Assembly (NCBI GenBank): GCA_900541145.1
Contig: UQIH01000027.1
Span: 1-25,633 of the forward strand
Direction of reading: 5' to 3'
Origin: an uncultured Collinsella sp.
GTDB lineage: Bacteria > Actinomycetota > Coriobacteriia > Coriobacteriales > Coriobacteriaceae
Length of the DNA stretch: 25,633 nt
Under the pieces are notes generated by a model. It was not told the DNA's origin and searched no databases. It saw only the letters and a list, made by a program, of their open reading frames with translations. This document shows, one piece after another, positions 1 to 8,077 of the stretch (its first letter is position 1; each line of letters opens with the position of its first letter). Made by a program: the position numbers and the translations under genes.

Positions 1-104
1 TGCAGCAGGGGCTCTCAATGTTTTTATGTCCTGCTCATATCGTCTGTGCCGGCAGTTTGGGACACTCCTTGTCCAGAGAGTGATGCAAGGGGCTCGTCCT
101 TTGC

Positions 105-133
105 TTTACTGAGATAAAGTGAACGTGTAGATT
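105..133 (+). promoter_or_regulatory. Putative sigma70-type promoter of the hydratase gene
   Basis: A -35-like TTTACT (105-110) and a -10-like TAGATT (128-133) are separated by exactly 17 bases, about 90 bases upstream of the likely start at 221. No other good pair is visible in the first 220 bases. The assignment is by consensus match only. Confidence 0.45.
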
Positions 134-220
134 CGTAACCCACTCGCAACCGTTCTATGGCACGATATTGAACGAATGTATGCTATGCGCCCAAATCTTT
201 TGGGCAGAGTGGGAGACAGT

Positions 221-2521
221 ATGGTCAAGCTGTACGAGGACGGCATCTACCTGCGCGGCGGCAGCGAGGTTGTGCCTGAGGCCGAGGCTGCCGAGCGCGG
301 TATTACGCAGACGTCCGAGGATGCCAAGCGCGGCACCATCGCGTATTCGATCCTTCAGGCACACAACACGTCCGGCGACCCCGAGGCGCTCAAGATTCGC
401 TTCGACGCCATGGCGAGCCACGACATCACCTTTGTCGGCATCATCCAGACGGCGCGCGCCTCGGGCATGGAGCAGTTCCCGCTGCCCTACGTGCTCACCA
501 ACTGCCACAACTCGCTGTGCGCCGTGGGCGGCACCATCAACGAGGACGACCACGTCTTTGGTCTCTCGGCTGCCAAGAAGTACGGCGGCATCTTCGTCCC
601 GCCGCACATCGCCGTCATCCACTCCTTTATGCGTGAGAATTTCGCCGGCTGTGGCAAGATGATCCTGGGCTCCGACTCGCACACCCGCTACGGCGCTCTG
701 GGCACCATGGCCGTGGGCGAGGGCGGTGGCGAGCTGGCAAAGCAGCTGCTGCGCGACACCTACAATGTCGCCTATCCCGGCGTCGTTGCCATCTACCTCA
801 CGGGCGCCCCGCGCCCCGGCGTTGGCCCGCACGACGTGGCGCTCGCCATCATCCGTGCCGTCTTTGCCAAGGGTTACGTTAAGAACAAGGTTATGGAGTT
901 CGTGGGCCCCGGTATCGCGAGCATGACGACCGACTACCGCAACGGCGTCGACGTCATGACCACCGAGACCACCTGCCTGTCGAGCATCTGGGCCACCGAC
1001 GAGGACACGCACGCGTTTTTGACTATGCACGGTCGCGGCGAGGACTACCGCGAGCTCAAGCCCGCCGATGTTGCCTACTACGACGGCTGCGTCGAGGTCG
1101 ATCTGTCGAGCATCAAGCCCATGATCGCCCTGCCGTTCCATCCTTCCAACGGCTTTGAGATTGACGAGCTCAACGAGAACCTCGAGGACATCCTGCACGA
1201 GGTGGAGCTCGAGGCCGCCAAGATCGGCGAGGGCAAGACGCACTTTAGCCTGCTCGACAAGATCGTCGACGGCAAGCTGCACGTGCAGCAGGGCGTTATC
1301 GCCGGCTGTTCGGGCGGCAACTACGACTCCGTGGTCCAGGCTGCCCGCGTGCTCAAGGGCGCCAACACCGGCTGCGGCGAGTTTTCGCTGTCGGTCTATC
1401 CCACGAGCCAGCCCGTGGCGCTCGAGCTTACACGCCGCGGCTACATCTACGACCTCATGGAGGCTGGCGCGATCGTGCGCACGGCGTTCTGCGGTCCGTG
1501 CTTCGGTGCCGGCGACACGCCTGCCAACAACGGCCTTTCGATCCGCCACACCACGCGCAATTTCCCCAACCGCGAGGGTTCAAAGCCAGGTAATGGCCAG
1601 CTGAGCGCCGTGGCCCTGATGGACGCCCGCTCCATTGCGGCGACGGCTGCCAACGGCGGCGTCCTGACGCCGGCGACCGACCTGCCCGAGGAGACTTGGG
1701 ACGAGGCCTGCGAGTACACCTTTGACGACGCGCCGTACAAAAAGCGCGTGTACTGGGGCTTTGGCAAGGCGGAGCCTGCCGACGAGCTGGTCGAAGGCCC
1801 CAACATCAAGCCGTGGCCCGCGATGGAGCCCCTCGGCGACGACATCCTGCTTAAGGTGTGCTCCAAGATCATGGACCCGGTCACCACGACCGACGAGCTC
1901 ATTCCCTCGGGCGAGACGAGCTCCTTCCGCTCCAACCCACTGGGTCTGGCCGAGTTTACGCTCAGCCGCCGCGATCCGGCCTACGTCGGTCGTTCCAAGG
2001 AGGTCGACGCCGTGGAGAAGCGTCGCGTGGCCGGCGAGGCCGCGGGCGACCTGGCGGCGCTCGATGCCGAGCTTGCCGGCGTGTTCGAGGCACTGGCCGG
2101 CGCCGGCGTCGCGGCCGATGCCAAGGCGACCGAGTACGGCTCCATGCTCTACGCCAAGAAGCCCGGCGACGGTTCTGCCCGCGAGCAGGCCGCGAGCTGC
2201 CAGCGCGTAATTGGCGGCCTGGCAAACATCGTCCACGAGTACGCCACCAAGCGTTACCGCTCCAACGTGATGAACTGGGGCATGGTGCCCTTCCAGATGG
2301 AGGCGGAGCCCAACTTTGAGGTGGGCGACTACGTCTTTGTGCCGGGTATCCGCGCCGCGCTCGACGGCGATCTGCAGAACATCGCCGCCTATGTGGTGCG
2401 CGTCGACGGCACGGTCGAGCAGATTGAGCTCTACATTGCCGATATGACGGCAGAGGAGCGTGCCATCGTCAAGGCCGGCTGCCTGATCAACTACAACAAG
2501 TTCAAGGCCGCTGCCGAGTAA
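221..2521 (+). CDS. Aconitase-superfamily hydratase (YbhJ-like)
   Basis: This is a 4Fe-4S hydro-lyase of the aconitase superfamily, about 766 residues, close in length to the stand-alone YbhJ-type hydratases. Numbered from the upstream ATG at 176, the cluster ligands are C378, C439 and C442, which gives the aconitase spacing C-x60-C-x2-C (contexts AGCSGGN and FCGPCFGAGDTP). The substrate-site motif SDSHTRYGALG lies at about residues 166-176. The C-terminal part (VFVPGIRAAL, INYNKFKA) fits the swivel domain. I chose ATG 221 because GGAG lies 5 bases upstream of it. ATG 176 is in frame (15 more residues) but has no ribosome-binding site. The reaction is probably reversible hydration/dehydration of a citrate-like tricarboxylate in the cytoplasm, but the true substrate of this subfamily cannot be read from sequence. 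The gene is monocistronic: promoter-like boxes lie upstream and terminators downstream. Confidence 0.9.
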   Translation: MVKLYEDGIYLRGGSEVVPEAEAAERGITQTSEDAKRGTIAYSILQAHNTSGDPEALKIRFDAMASHDITFVGIIQTARASGMEQFPLPYVLTNCHNSLCAVGGTINEDDHVFGLSAAKKYGGIFVPPHIAVIHSFMRENFAGCGKMILGSDSHTRYGALGTMAVGEGGGELAKQLLRDTYNVAYPGVVAIYLTGAPRPGVGPHDVALAIIRAVFAKGYVKNKVMEFVGPGIASMTTDYRNGVDVMTTETTCLSSIWATDEDTHAFLTMHGRGEDYRELKPADVAYYDGCVEVDLSSIKPMIALPFHPSNGFEIDELNENLEDILHEVELEAAKIGEGKTHFSLLDKIVDGKLHVQQGVIAGCSGGNYDSVVQAARVLKGANTGCGEFSLSVYPTSQPVALELTRRGYIYDLMEAGAIVRTAFCGPCFGAGDTPANNGLSIRHTTRNFPNREGSKPGNGQLSAVALMDARSIAATAANGGVLTPATDLPEETWDEACEYTFDDAPYKKRVYWGFGKAEPADELVEGPNIKPWPAMEPLGDDILLKVCSKIMDPVTTTDELIPSGETSSFRSNPLGLAEFTLSRRDPAYVGRSKEVDAVEKRRVAGEAAGDLAALDAELAGVFEALAGAGVAADAKATEYGSMLYAKKPGDGSAREQAASCQRVIGGLANIVHEYATKRYRSNVMNWGMVPFQMEAEPNFEVGDYVFVPGIRAALDGDLQNIAAYVVRVDGTVEQIELYIADMTAEERAIVKAGCLINYNKFKAAAE

Positions 2522-2532
2522 CGTTGCTGTAC

Positions 2533-2604
2533 GCCCCGGACACACCTTTCCCTCGTGCTCACGCGCTTCGCGAGGGTCGCCCGAGGGAAAGGCGTGTCCG
2601 GGGC
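2533..2604. repeat. Long inverted repeat after the hydratase gene
   Basis: Two 23-base arms (2533-2555 and 2582-2604) are complementary with a single G-T type mismatch; the outer part reads GCCCCGGACACAC against GTGTCCGGGGC. A 26-base loop separates them. It begins 12 bases after the stop codon and has no T-tract, so it is an RNA-stabilising 3' hairpin or a dispersed palindrome rather than a classical terminator. Confidence 0.6.
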
Positions 2605-2659
2605 TACCGCGACGTTCTCGTTGGGTCTTGAGGGACGCTAATAAATAGACTTGCTTGAT

Positions 2660-2690
2660 GCCGCCTCTGTTGTCGGGGCGGCTTCTTTTT
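2660..2690 (+). terminator. Rho-independent terminator
   Basis: A 6-bp GC-only stem, GCCGCC (2660-2665) with GGCGGC (2677-2682), is followed by TTCTTTTT. It lies about 140 bases after the hydratase stop and probably ends that transcript. Confidence 0.75.
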
Positions 2691-2697
2691 GTCGAAA

Positions 2698-2732
2698 ACC
2701 ACCACGAAGGGGACGGGCACCTTTGTGGTGGT
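2698..2732. repeat. Dispersed palindrome family A, copy 1
   Basis: The arms ACCACCACGAAGG and CCTTTGTGGTGGT bracket a short GC-rich loop. Three further copies are in this window (2901-2931, 3767-3801, 4571-4605). Copies 1 and 3 also share the preceding bases GTCGAAA, so the repeated unit is longer than the palindrome. Confidence 0.75.
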
Positions 2733-2741
2733 CCGCGGTTT

Positions 2742-2799
2742 GTCTCGTTCTGTAACAGGTAGACCCTTATTTGCCGAGTAGTTGTTACAGATCTAGATA
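2742..2799. repeat. Dispersed palindrome family B, copy 1
   Basis: An imperfect ~58-bp palindrome with core arms TGTAACA and TGTTACAGA. It is the first half of a ~138-bp segment (2742-2879) repeated at 4696-4833. Confidence 0.7.
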
Positions 2800-2821
2800 A
2801 ACGGACACCGCTGAACAATTC

Positions 2822-2879
2822 ATCTCGATCCGTAACATCTGGACCCAAAAACGGCCGCTAGATGTTATGGATTGAGATG
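2822..2879. repeat. Dispersed palindrome family B, copy 2
   Basis: Arms ATCTCGATCCGTAACATCT and AGATGTTATGGATTGAGAT are near-complementary. It starts 80 bases after copy 1, the same spacing as copies 4 and 5 farther right. Confidence 0.75.
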
Positions 2880-2900
2880 GTGAACGCCGGGGCCGAAGAT

Positions 2901-2931
2901 CACCACAAAGGCTCCTGTCCCCTTTGTGGTG
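2901..2931. repeat. Dispersed palindrome family A, copy 2
   Basis: Arms CACCACAAAG and CTTTGTGGTG are exactly complementary around a short loop. It lies in the intergenic stretch downstream of the minus-strand gene ending at 2988. Confidence 0.75.
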
Positions 2932-2987
2932 GTGGGGGGCGAGCTCGATGTTGCCGTGCTCGTTGAACGACATTCTAATGAGCGTCC

Positions 2988-3656
2988 CTACAGGATTTCA
3001 TCCGGGCTGGCGGGTTTGGTTGTTTTGGGGATGCCGAGTTTGGATGACGCGAAATCGTCAACATTGTCCTTAATTCCGTCTTTGGTGTAGACAGTGACCA
3101 TATAGGTGCTGTGTCCGAATTCGCCCTTGTCGCGTGTTGCCCAGGCATCCCAGTAGGCGGCCCCGTTTCGCCCTTTGATTTTTCCGACACGGCGGAGTTC
3201 TGTTCGCTTTAATTTCTGGTTGCTATAGATGGTTCGACCGGCTTCCGCGGTGAGCCCGCACTGTCCAAGCAGCTTGTCGAGGACTTGGTTCATGTGGCGC
3301 TCATCGGTGTTTGGTGCGTAGTCGTAGGCGAGGGTGATGGAGTCGAGTGGCCGGTCGTCGATCAGATAGTTTAGCGCCTGAGGTTCAAGGCAGAAATAGG
3401 GGGAGCATCCGTCGACCTTGCCGAGCAACGGTAACTTGGACTGCCAACTTCCGGTGGGAATTGCATATTCGTAGAACACGCCACGGCAGACAAAGGAGAG
3501 CGAGGTGGCACGCGAGCCGGCGTCGATCATCCCGCAAAGATCGAAGGGCGAGGCGATACCAAAAGAAAAGGGCGTGATGACGATAAGGAAGAGCATCACG
3601 ATGGGTATGGCGAGAATGGCGATGACGTTGCGGCCGGTGGAATGAGACGGCTTCAT
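2988..3656 (-). CDS. Membrane-anchored protein of unknown function
   Basis: About 222 residues. Residues roughly 10-35 form one hydrophobic segment (AILAIPIVMLFLIVITPFSF) after a short basic stretch, so this is either an N-terminal anchor or an uncleaved signal. The rest is a hydrophilic, presumably extracytoplasmic domain with several cysteines (LCGMID, FVCRG, DGCSPYFC, GQCGL) that could form disulfides. I do not recognise the family. The start is ATG 3656, preceded by AGGAG with a 5-base spacer; a TTG 18 bases further upstream is in frame but poorly placed. The gene diverges from the other small membrane protein (3876-4562), and dispersed palindromes surround both. Codon usage is less GC-biased than in the hydratase or clpB, which suggests accessory status. 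Confidence 0.7.
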   Translation of the reverse strand: MKPSHSTGRNVIAILAIPIVMLFLIVITPFSFGIASPFDLCGMIDAGSRATSLSFVCRGVFYEYAIPTGSWQSKLPLLGKVDGCSPYFCLEPQALNYLIDDRPLDSITLAYDYAPNTDERHMNQVLDKLLGQCGLTAEAGRTIYSNQKLKRTELRRVGKIKGRNGAAYWDAWATRDKGEFGHSTYMVTVYTKDGIKDNVDDFASSKLGIPKTTKPASPDEIL

Positions 3657-3766
3657 ATGCGCTCCTCGAGACAAAGATCTGTTGAGGATAGGCAGAAATG
3701 GATATGTTCAGAGAACAATTCAAGTTTAATCTCATGGCGCGAGATGGTCGACCGTTAGCGTCGAAA

Positions 3767-3801
3767 ACCACCACAAAGGTGCCTGTCCCCTTTGTGGTGG
3801 T
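3767..3801. repeat. Dispersed palindrome family A, copy 3
   Basis: Arms ACCACCACAAAGG and CCTTTGTGGTGGT are exactly complementary. It sits between the two divergent membrane-protein genes, where it could influence both promoters. Confidence 0.8.
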
Positions 3802-3875
3802 GAGGAGCGCGCGGCTCCTTTAGGTAATAGTGCTGGCTGGCGATATCATTAGTGCAGGTGGTGAAGGCTTGCATT

Positions 3876-4562
3876 GTGAGGCGCTTTGCTGTGAGAAGTC
3901 CTGCCCGTATTGGATTGATTGTTTTGGCGCTTGCGATCGCTGTGGTTGGCGCGGGCGCTGTCGGTATGGCATTTCTACCTGCTGCGGTGACGGAGCCGGT
4001 GGTCAAGCCTGTGACTCAATCTGTCGAACTTCTGACCGGCGACGACAAGCCCGAGACCATTACCGTTGATTTTGATGAGCAGCCGGCTGTGCTGGGTATT
4101 AGCAATTATCCGCGTATTCAGCTTGGGGCCATGCGCTATACCACGGATACAAGCCTGATCGATAGGGCGTCCGAGCTACTCAAGGGCAAAACATTTAAGC
4201 GCTGGTACGGATATGCGTCCTATCGGGCAAAAGCGAACGACATGGTTGGCGGATGCCACTCTTCTATCGAGCTGGACACTGCAAACGGCGCAAAGTTATG
4301 TGATGTCTCGTACGATCCGGGCTACGAGGGCAATGAGGGTCCGGGCATCTACATCATGGACGGCGATGTCGCCTATGTCATGGAGGGCGACCAGACCGAG
4401 CTCAACGATTTTATGGGTCAGTGTATCCAAGATGCCTATAAACAGACCTGCTTGCCTGACCCGCAGACTGCACGCGATAGTGGGTCTGCCCGTACATGGC
4501 TGTTCGAGGATGAGATGCCCTGGACCGTCGAATCGGGAAGTACGGGTTCGGCGAAGGAGTAG
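3876..4562 (+). CDS. Secreted or membrane-anchored protein of unknown function
   Basis: About 228 residues. The N-terminus is basic (RRFAVRSPAR) followed by a hydrophobic helix (IGLIVLALAIAVVGAGAVG), then an acidic extracytoplasmic domain with four cysteines (VGGCHSS, KLCDVS, GQCIQD, QTCLPD) that could pair. No family is recognised. GTG 3876 is chosen because GAAGG lies 8 bases upstream; in-frame GTG codons at 3852, 3858 and 3861 lack a ribosome-binding site. It is divergent from the 2988-3656 gene. The two have a similar layout (short anchor plus Cys-containing domain of about 190 residues) but no convincing sequence similarity. A family A palindrome begins 9 bases after the stop codon. Confidence 0.68.
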   Translation: MRRFAVRSPARIGLIVLALAIAVVGAGAVGMAFLPAAVTEPVVKPVTQSVELLTGDDKPETITVDFDEQPAVLGISNYPRIQLGAMRYTTDTSLIDRASELLKGKTFKRWYGYASYRAKANDMVGGCHSSIELDTANGAKLCDVSYDPGYEGNEGPGIYIMDGDVAYVMEGDQTELNDFMGQCIQDAYKQTCLPDPQTARDSGSARTWLFEDEMPWTVESGSTGSAKE

Positions 4563-4570
4563 AGACCGCG

Positions 4571-4605
4571 ACCACCACAAAGGTGCCTGTCCTCTTTGTG
4601 GTGGT
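4571..4605. repeat. Dispersed palindrome family A, copy 4
   Basis: Arms ACCACCACAAAGG and CTTTGTGGTGGT lie immediately after the stop codon at 4562, a position where the hairpin would form the mRNA 3' end. TTTT-like bases follow only weakly (GGTTTTCG). Confidence 0.75.
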
Positions 4606-4614
4606 TTTCGGTCT

Positions 4615-4671
4615 GTCTCGATCTGTAACATCTTGGCCGCTAAAAGTGGGCTTGGTGTTACAGATTTAGAT
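4615..4671. repeat. Dispersed palindrome family B, copy 3
   Basis: Arms GTCTCGATCTGTAACATC and GTGTTACAGATTTAGA. It begins 10 bases after family A copy 4, the same A-then-B order as at 2698-2799. Confidence 0.7.
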
Positions 4672-4695
4672 TTTCGATTCGGGCGTCTTCTGTTC

Positions 4696-4752
4696 GTCTC
4701 GATTTGTAACAGATGGAGCTCTATTTGCCGAGTAGATGTTACAGATTGAGAC
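4696..4752. repeat. Dispersed palindrome family B, copy 4
   Basis: Arms GTCTCGATTTGTAACA and TGTTACAGATTGAGAC. Its loop TATTTGCCGAGTAG is the same as in copy 1, which shows that copies 1-2 and 4-5 are a duplicated pair. Confidence 0.75.
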
Positions 4753-4775
4753 AAACGGGCGCCGTTGGCCATTTC

Positions 4776-4832
4776 ATCTTGATTTGTAACATCTGGAGCC
4801 ATAAACAGTCGCTAGATGTTACAGATTGAGAT
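4776..4832. repeat. Dispersed palindrome family B, copy 5
   Basis: Arms TGATTTGTAACATCT and AGATGTTACAGATTGAGA. It starts exactly 80 bases after copy 4 and shares the loop end CGCTAGATGTTA with copy 2. Its end overlaps a further inverted repeat, GAGATAG (4828-4834) with CTATCTC (4874-4880). Confidence 0.75.
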
Positions 4833-4970
4833 AGTAAGGGGACGAGGCCGCAGCGGGTGAGCGTGCCTGCCCCCTATCTCTTAATCACTCATAAAATCTT
4901 ATATATAGAGACTTAGATTCATGTATAAGATCGTACAAAGCTGGCAACAATACTTCTCGAACAACGTGAA

Positions 4971-4988
4971 GCCGCCCCGTAGGGCGGC
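4971..4988 (+). promoter_or_regulatory. Perfect GC hairpin in the clpB leader
   Basis: GCCGCCC (4971-4977) and GGGCGGC (4982-4988) pair perfectly around a 4-base loop, ending about 8 bases before the clpB ribosome-binding site AGAGGTGA. There is no T-run, so it is not a terminator. It could stabilise the message or control access to the ribosome-binding site. Upstream lies an AT-rich stretch (4881-4930) with TCTTATA and TATAAGA arms 20 bases apart, the probable promoter region. Confidence 0.5.
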
Positions 4989-5009
4989 CGCCCCAAGAGA
5001 GGTGATTCC

Positions 5010-7637
5010 ATGAGAATCGATAAGCTAGCAATGACGTCGCGCGAGGCGTTGCAGACCGCCATGAGCACGGCTGCCGACGCGCAGGCCGGTGCGGTGGAGC
5101 CGATTCACCTGCTGTCCGCCCTGCTTGGTGCCGGCGAGCGCAATATCTCCGTGATCATCGAGCGCATCGGTGCCGACCCGGCCCAGCTCGCACGCTCCAC
5201 ACAAGATGCCATCGACCACGCGCCCAAGGTTTCGGGCGAGGGCCAGCAGATGGGCCTGTCCAACGAGCTCGTCCGCGTCATCGAAAAGGCCGAAAAGAAG
5301 GCCACCAAGATGGGCGACAGCTTTGTGGTGACCGAGCATCTGCTCATGGCACTTGCCGAGGACAAGGGCGAGGCCGGCCGCGTGCTGCGCGATGCCGGCG
5401 TGACCAAGGAGCGCATCGAGCAGGTCTACGAGGAGCTGCGCGGCGATGACCGCGTGACGTCTGCCGAGGACAAGACCCAGTTTGAGGCCTTGGAGCAGTA
5501 CGGTCGCAACATCTGCGACCTCGCCCGCGCCGGCAAGCTCGACCCGGTCATCGGCCGTACCGACGAGATTCGCCGTACCATCCAGGTCCTGTCCCGCCGC
5601 ACCAAGAACAACCCCGTGCTCATTGGCGAGCCGGGCGTCGGCAAGACGGCTATCGTCGAGGGTATCGCCCAGCGTATCGTGGCCGGCGACGTGCCGAGCA
5701 CCCTGCGTGACCGCGACCTCATCGAGCTCGACATGAGCGCGCTGGTCGCCGGCGCCAAGTACCGCGGCGAGTTCGAGGACCGCTTGAAGGCTGTGCTCAA
5801 AGAAGTGCAAAAATCCGAAGGCAAGGTCATCCTGTTCATCGATGAGCTTCACACCATCGTGGGCGCGGGTGCCACCGAGGGCTCTATGGACGCCGGCAAC
5901 ATCCTCAAGCCGGCGCTCGCCCGTGGCGACTTGCACGCGATCGGCGCGACTACGCTCGACGAATACCGCAAGTACATCGAGAAGGATGCGGCGCTCGCGC
6001 GTCGTTTCCAGACCGTTATGGTGAGCGAGCCTACCGTCGAGGACACCATCTCGATCCTGCGTGGTCTGAAGGAGAAGTACGAGATCTTCCACGGTGTGCA
6101 TATCACCGATAGCGCTCTCGTGGCAGCTGCCGACCTCTCCGATCGCTACATCGCCGACCGCTTCCTGCCCGACAAGGCCATCGACCTGGTCGACGAGGCC
6201 GCAAGCCGCCTGCGCATGGAGCTCGACAGCATGCCGGTCGAGATCGACGCCACTACGCGTCAGCTCACCCAGCTGCAGATCGAGGAGCAGGCGCTCATGA
6301 AAGAGACCGATGACGCCTCCAAGGAGCGTCTGGAGGCCCTGCGTCAGGAGATCGCCGAGGTCCAGGAAAAACTCAACGTGCAAAAGGCCGGCTGGCTCAA
6401 CCAAAAGAATGCCATCGACCACGTGCAGGAGCTCAAGGGGCAGCTCGACGAGGCCAAGAGCGAAGAGGAGCGCGCGACGCGCAACGGCGACCTGGGCCGT
6501 GCGTCCGAGCTGCGCTACTCCGTGATTCCGGGCCTGCAGCAGCAGATTCAGGATTCCGAGGCCGCGCTCGAGGCGCAAAAGCAGCAGGACGGCGAGGGCC
6601 TCAACGAGCAGGTGACCTCCGATGAGATCGCCGAGGTCGTGAGCGCCTGGACCGGCGTGCCCGTGTCCAAGATGATGCAGGGCGAGCTCGACAAGCTCAA
6701 GGGCCTGGAGGGCGAGCTGCATAAGCGCGTCATCGGCCAGGACGAGGCTGTCTCCGCCGTTGCCGCGGCCGTGCGCCGCAGCCGTGCGGGTCTCTCCGAT
6801 CCGGACAAGCCCATCGGCAGCTTCTTCTTCCTGGGCCCCACCGGCGTGGGCAAGACCGAGCTCGCCAAGGCGCTGGCCGAGTGCCTGTTCGATGACGAGC
6901 GCGCGCTCGTGCGTATCGACATGTCCGAGTATATGGAGAAGTTCAGCGTCCAGCGTCTAATTGGTGCGCCCCCGGGATACGTGGGCTACGACGAGGGCGG
7001 TCAGCTCACCGAGGCCGTGCGCCGCAGGCCCTACTCCGTGGTCTTGCTCGACGAGATGGAGAAGGCCCATCCGGATGTCTTTAACGTGCTGCTGCAAGTG
7101 CTCGATGACGGCCGTCTGACCGACGGTCAGGGTCGCCAGGTGTCCTTCAAGAACACGATCATCATCATGACGTCCAACGTGGGCTCCAAGGCTATTGCCG
7201 AGCTTTCCGGCAAGGACGAGGAGGAGATGCGTCACCAGGTCGACGCGGCCATGGCTCAGACCTTCCGCCCCGAGTTCCTCAACCGTATCGATGACATCGT
7301 GGTGTTCCATCCGCTCGGTATGGCGCAGATCGAGAAGATCGTCGACATCCAGCTCGCCGACGTCCGCGCACGTCTGGCCAAGGAGCGCATGACGCTTGCC
7401 ATCACCCCGGCGGCCAAGCAGATGCTCGCCGTGGGCGGCCTGGACCCGGTCTTTGGCGCCCGTCCGCTCAAGCGTCTGGTTCAGCGCGAGGTCGTGGATG
7501 CCATCGCCGCCGCTATCATCGACGGCACGGTGCGCGAGGGCGATCAGGTGACGGTCGATGTCGACAAGGACGGTGGCTTTACCGTCGTGTGCGACAACAC
7601 GCCGGCGGCCACCTACGAGGTCCCCGACGCAGAGTAA
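5010..7637 (+). CDS. clpB: ATP-dependent disaggregase ClpB
   Basis: This hexameric AAA+ chaperone (Hsp100) pulls polypeptides out of aggregates together with DnaK/DnaJ/GrpE in the cytoplasm. At 875 residues it has the usual family length. Visible in order: the N-terminal double Clp repeat (about 1-150); AAA-1 with Walker A GEPGVGKT (about 207-214) and Walker B VILFIDE (about 273-279); the long coiled-coil middle domain (about 400-540) that separates ClpB from ClpA/C; AAA-2 with Walker A GPTGVGKT (609-616) and Walker B VVLLDEME; and a sensor-2 region with GARPLKR. The ClpP-binding IGF/L loop expected in ClpA/ClpX was not seen, as expected for ClpB. The start ATG follows AGAGGTGA by 4 bases. 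No HAIR, CIRCE or CtsR operator is visible upstream, so its heat control remains open. Confidence 0.97.
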   Translation: MRIDKLAMTSREALQTAMSTAADAQAGAVEPIHLLSALLGAGERNISVIIERIGADPAQLARSTQDAIDHAPKVSGEGQQMGLSNELVRVIEKAEKKATKMGDSFVVTEHLLMALAEDKGEAGRVLRDAGVTKERIEQVYEELRGDDRVTSAEDKTQFEALEQYGRNICDLARAGKLDPVIGRTDEIRRTIQVLSRRTKNNPVLIGEPGVGKTAIVEGIAQRIVAGDVPSTLRDRDLIELDMSALVAGAKYRGEFEDRLKAVLKEVQKSEGKVILFIDELHTIVGAGATEGSMDAGNILKPALARGDLHAIGATTLDEYRKYIEKDAALARRFQTVMVSEPTVEDTISILRGLKEKYEIFHGVHITDSALVAAADLSDRYIADRFLPDKAIDLVDEAASRLRMELDSMPVEIDATTRQLTQLQIEEQALMKETDDASKERLEALRQEIAEVQEKLNVQKAGWLNQKNAIDHVQELKGQLDEAKSEEERATRNGDLGRASELRYSVIPGLQQQIQDSEAALEAQKQQDGEGLNEQVTSDEIAEVVSAWTGVPVSKMMQGELDKLKGLEGELHKRVIGQDEAVSAVAAAVRRSRAGLSDPDKPIGSFFFLGPTGVGKTELAKALAECLFDDERALVRIDMSEYMEKFSVQRLIGAPPGYVGYDEGGQLTEAVRRRPYSVVLLDEMEKAHPDVFNVLLQVLDDGRLTDGQGRQVSFKNTIIIMTSNVGSKAIAELSGKDEEEMRHQVDAAMAQTFRPEFLNRIDDIVVFHPLGMAQIEKIVDIQLADVRARLAKERMTLAITPAAKQMLAVGGLDPVFGARPLKRLVQREVVDAIAAAIIDGTVREGDQVTVDVDKDGGFTVVCDNTPAATYEVPDAE

Positions 7638-7680
7638 ATTATGGGGCCGGCTTTAACCGCACCTCATCGCAAAACGCCAA

Positions 7681-7715
7681 GGGCGGCGGATCCAATCGGG
7701 TCCGCCGCCCTTTTT
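7681..7715 (+). terminator. Rho-independent terminator of clpB
   Basis: GGGCGGCGGA pairs with TCCGCCGCCC around a short loop and is followed directly by TTTTT. It starts about 43 bases after the clpB stop. Confidence 0.9.
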
Positions 7716-7765
7716 CGTGCGACAATCGATGATGTTGAACGGATGCGATGCAAGGAGCTATGCAG

Positions 7766-7960
7766 ATGAAAAACGAGATCAAGACAAGCGCGCCGGCGGC
7801 TGAGATAGCGTCCGCTGCACCAAGGCCCGCGCCGAAACCGGCGCCCAAGCCGTGCGACCCCTACATCCGTGCCGAGAACGAGGACGATGACGGCTACGAT
7901 CCTTACAGCGATCGCCGCCCCGAGCGCGAGCCAATGTTCGAAGCCGACCCCTGGCGCTGA
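7766..7960 (+). CDS. Small proline/alanine-rich acidic protein, function unknown
   Basis: Encodes about 64 residues. The N-terminal half is low complexity (AAPRPAPKPAPKPCDPY). The C-terminal half is acidic and tyrosine-containing (DDDGYDPYSDRRPER) and ends in FEADPWR. It has no membrane segment and is probably disordered. ATG 7766 is chosen because AGGAG ends 8 bases before it; ATG 7760 is only 2 bases from the same site. The family is not recognised. It stands alone between the clpB terminator and a convergent gene. The clear ribosome-binding site and biased codon use support a real gene. Confidence 0.6.
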   Translation: MKNEIKTSAPAAEIASAAPRPAPKPAPKPCDPYIRAENEDDDGYDPYSDRRPEREPMFEADPWR

Positions 7961-7984
7961 GTGCCACCAAAAAGGCCACCAAAA

Positions 7985-8051
7985 AGTTGCGGTGAAATAG
8001 GGACTGTTTTGCGGTTTGACCAGCAAAAACAATCCCTATTTCACCGCAACT
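7985..8051. repeat. Dispersed palindrome family C, copy 1 (convergent 3' ends)
   Basis: Perfect 19-base arms, AGTTGCGGTGAAATAGGGA and TCCCTATTTCACCGCAACT, begin 25 bases after one stop codon and end 27 bases before the stop of the convergent gene. It probably serves as a two-way mRNA 3' hairpin. Two more copies lie at 14986-15052 and 18671-18737. Confidence 0.8.
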
Positions 8052-8077
8052 GCGTTGGGCGGCTGTCTTCGGGCCGG

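Noticed and set aside
155..1549. Long open frame on the minus strand opposite the hydratase gene
   Set aside because: It lies antisense to conserved aconitase motifs, and its peptide is Ala/Val/His/Gly-rich low-complexity sequence without start signals, the usual shadow of GC-rich codons.
2988..4562. The two small membrane proteins as a duplicated pair
   Set aside because: They share layout and cysteine content, but I could not align them beyond chance.
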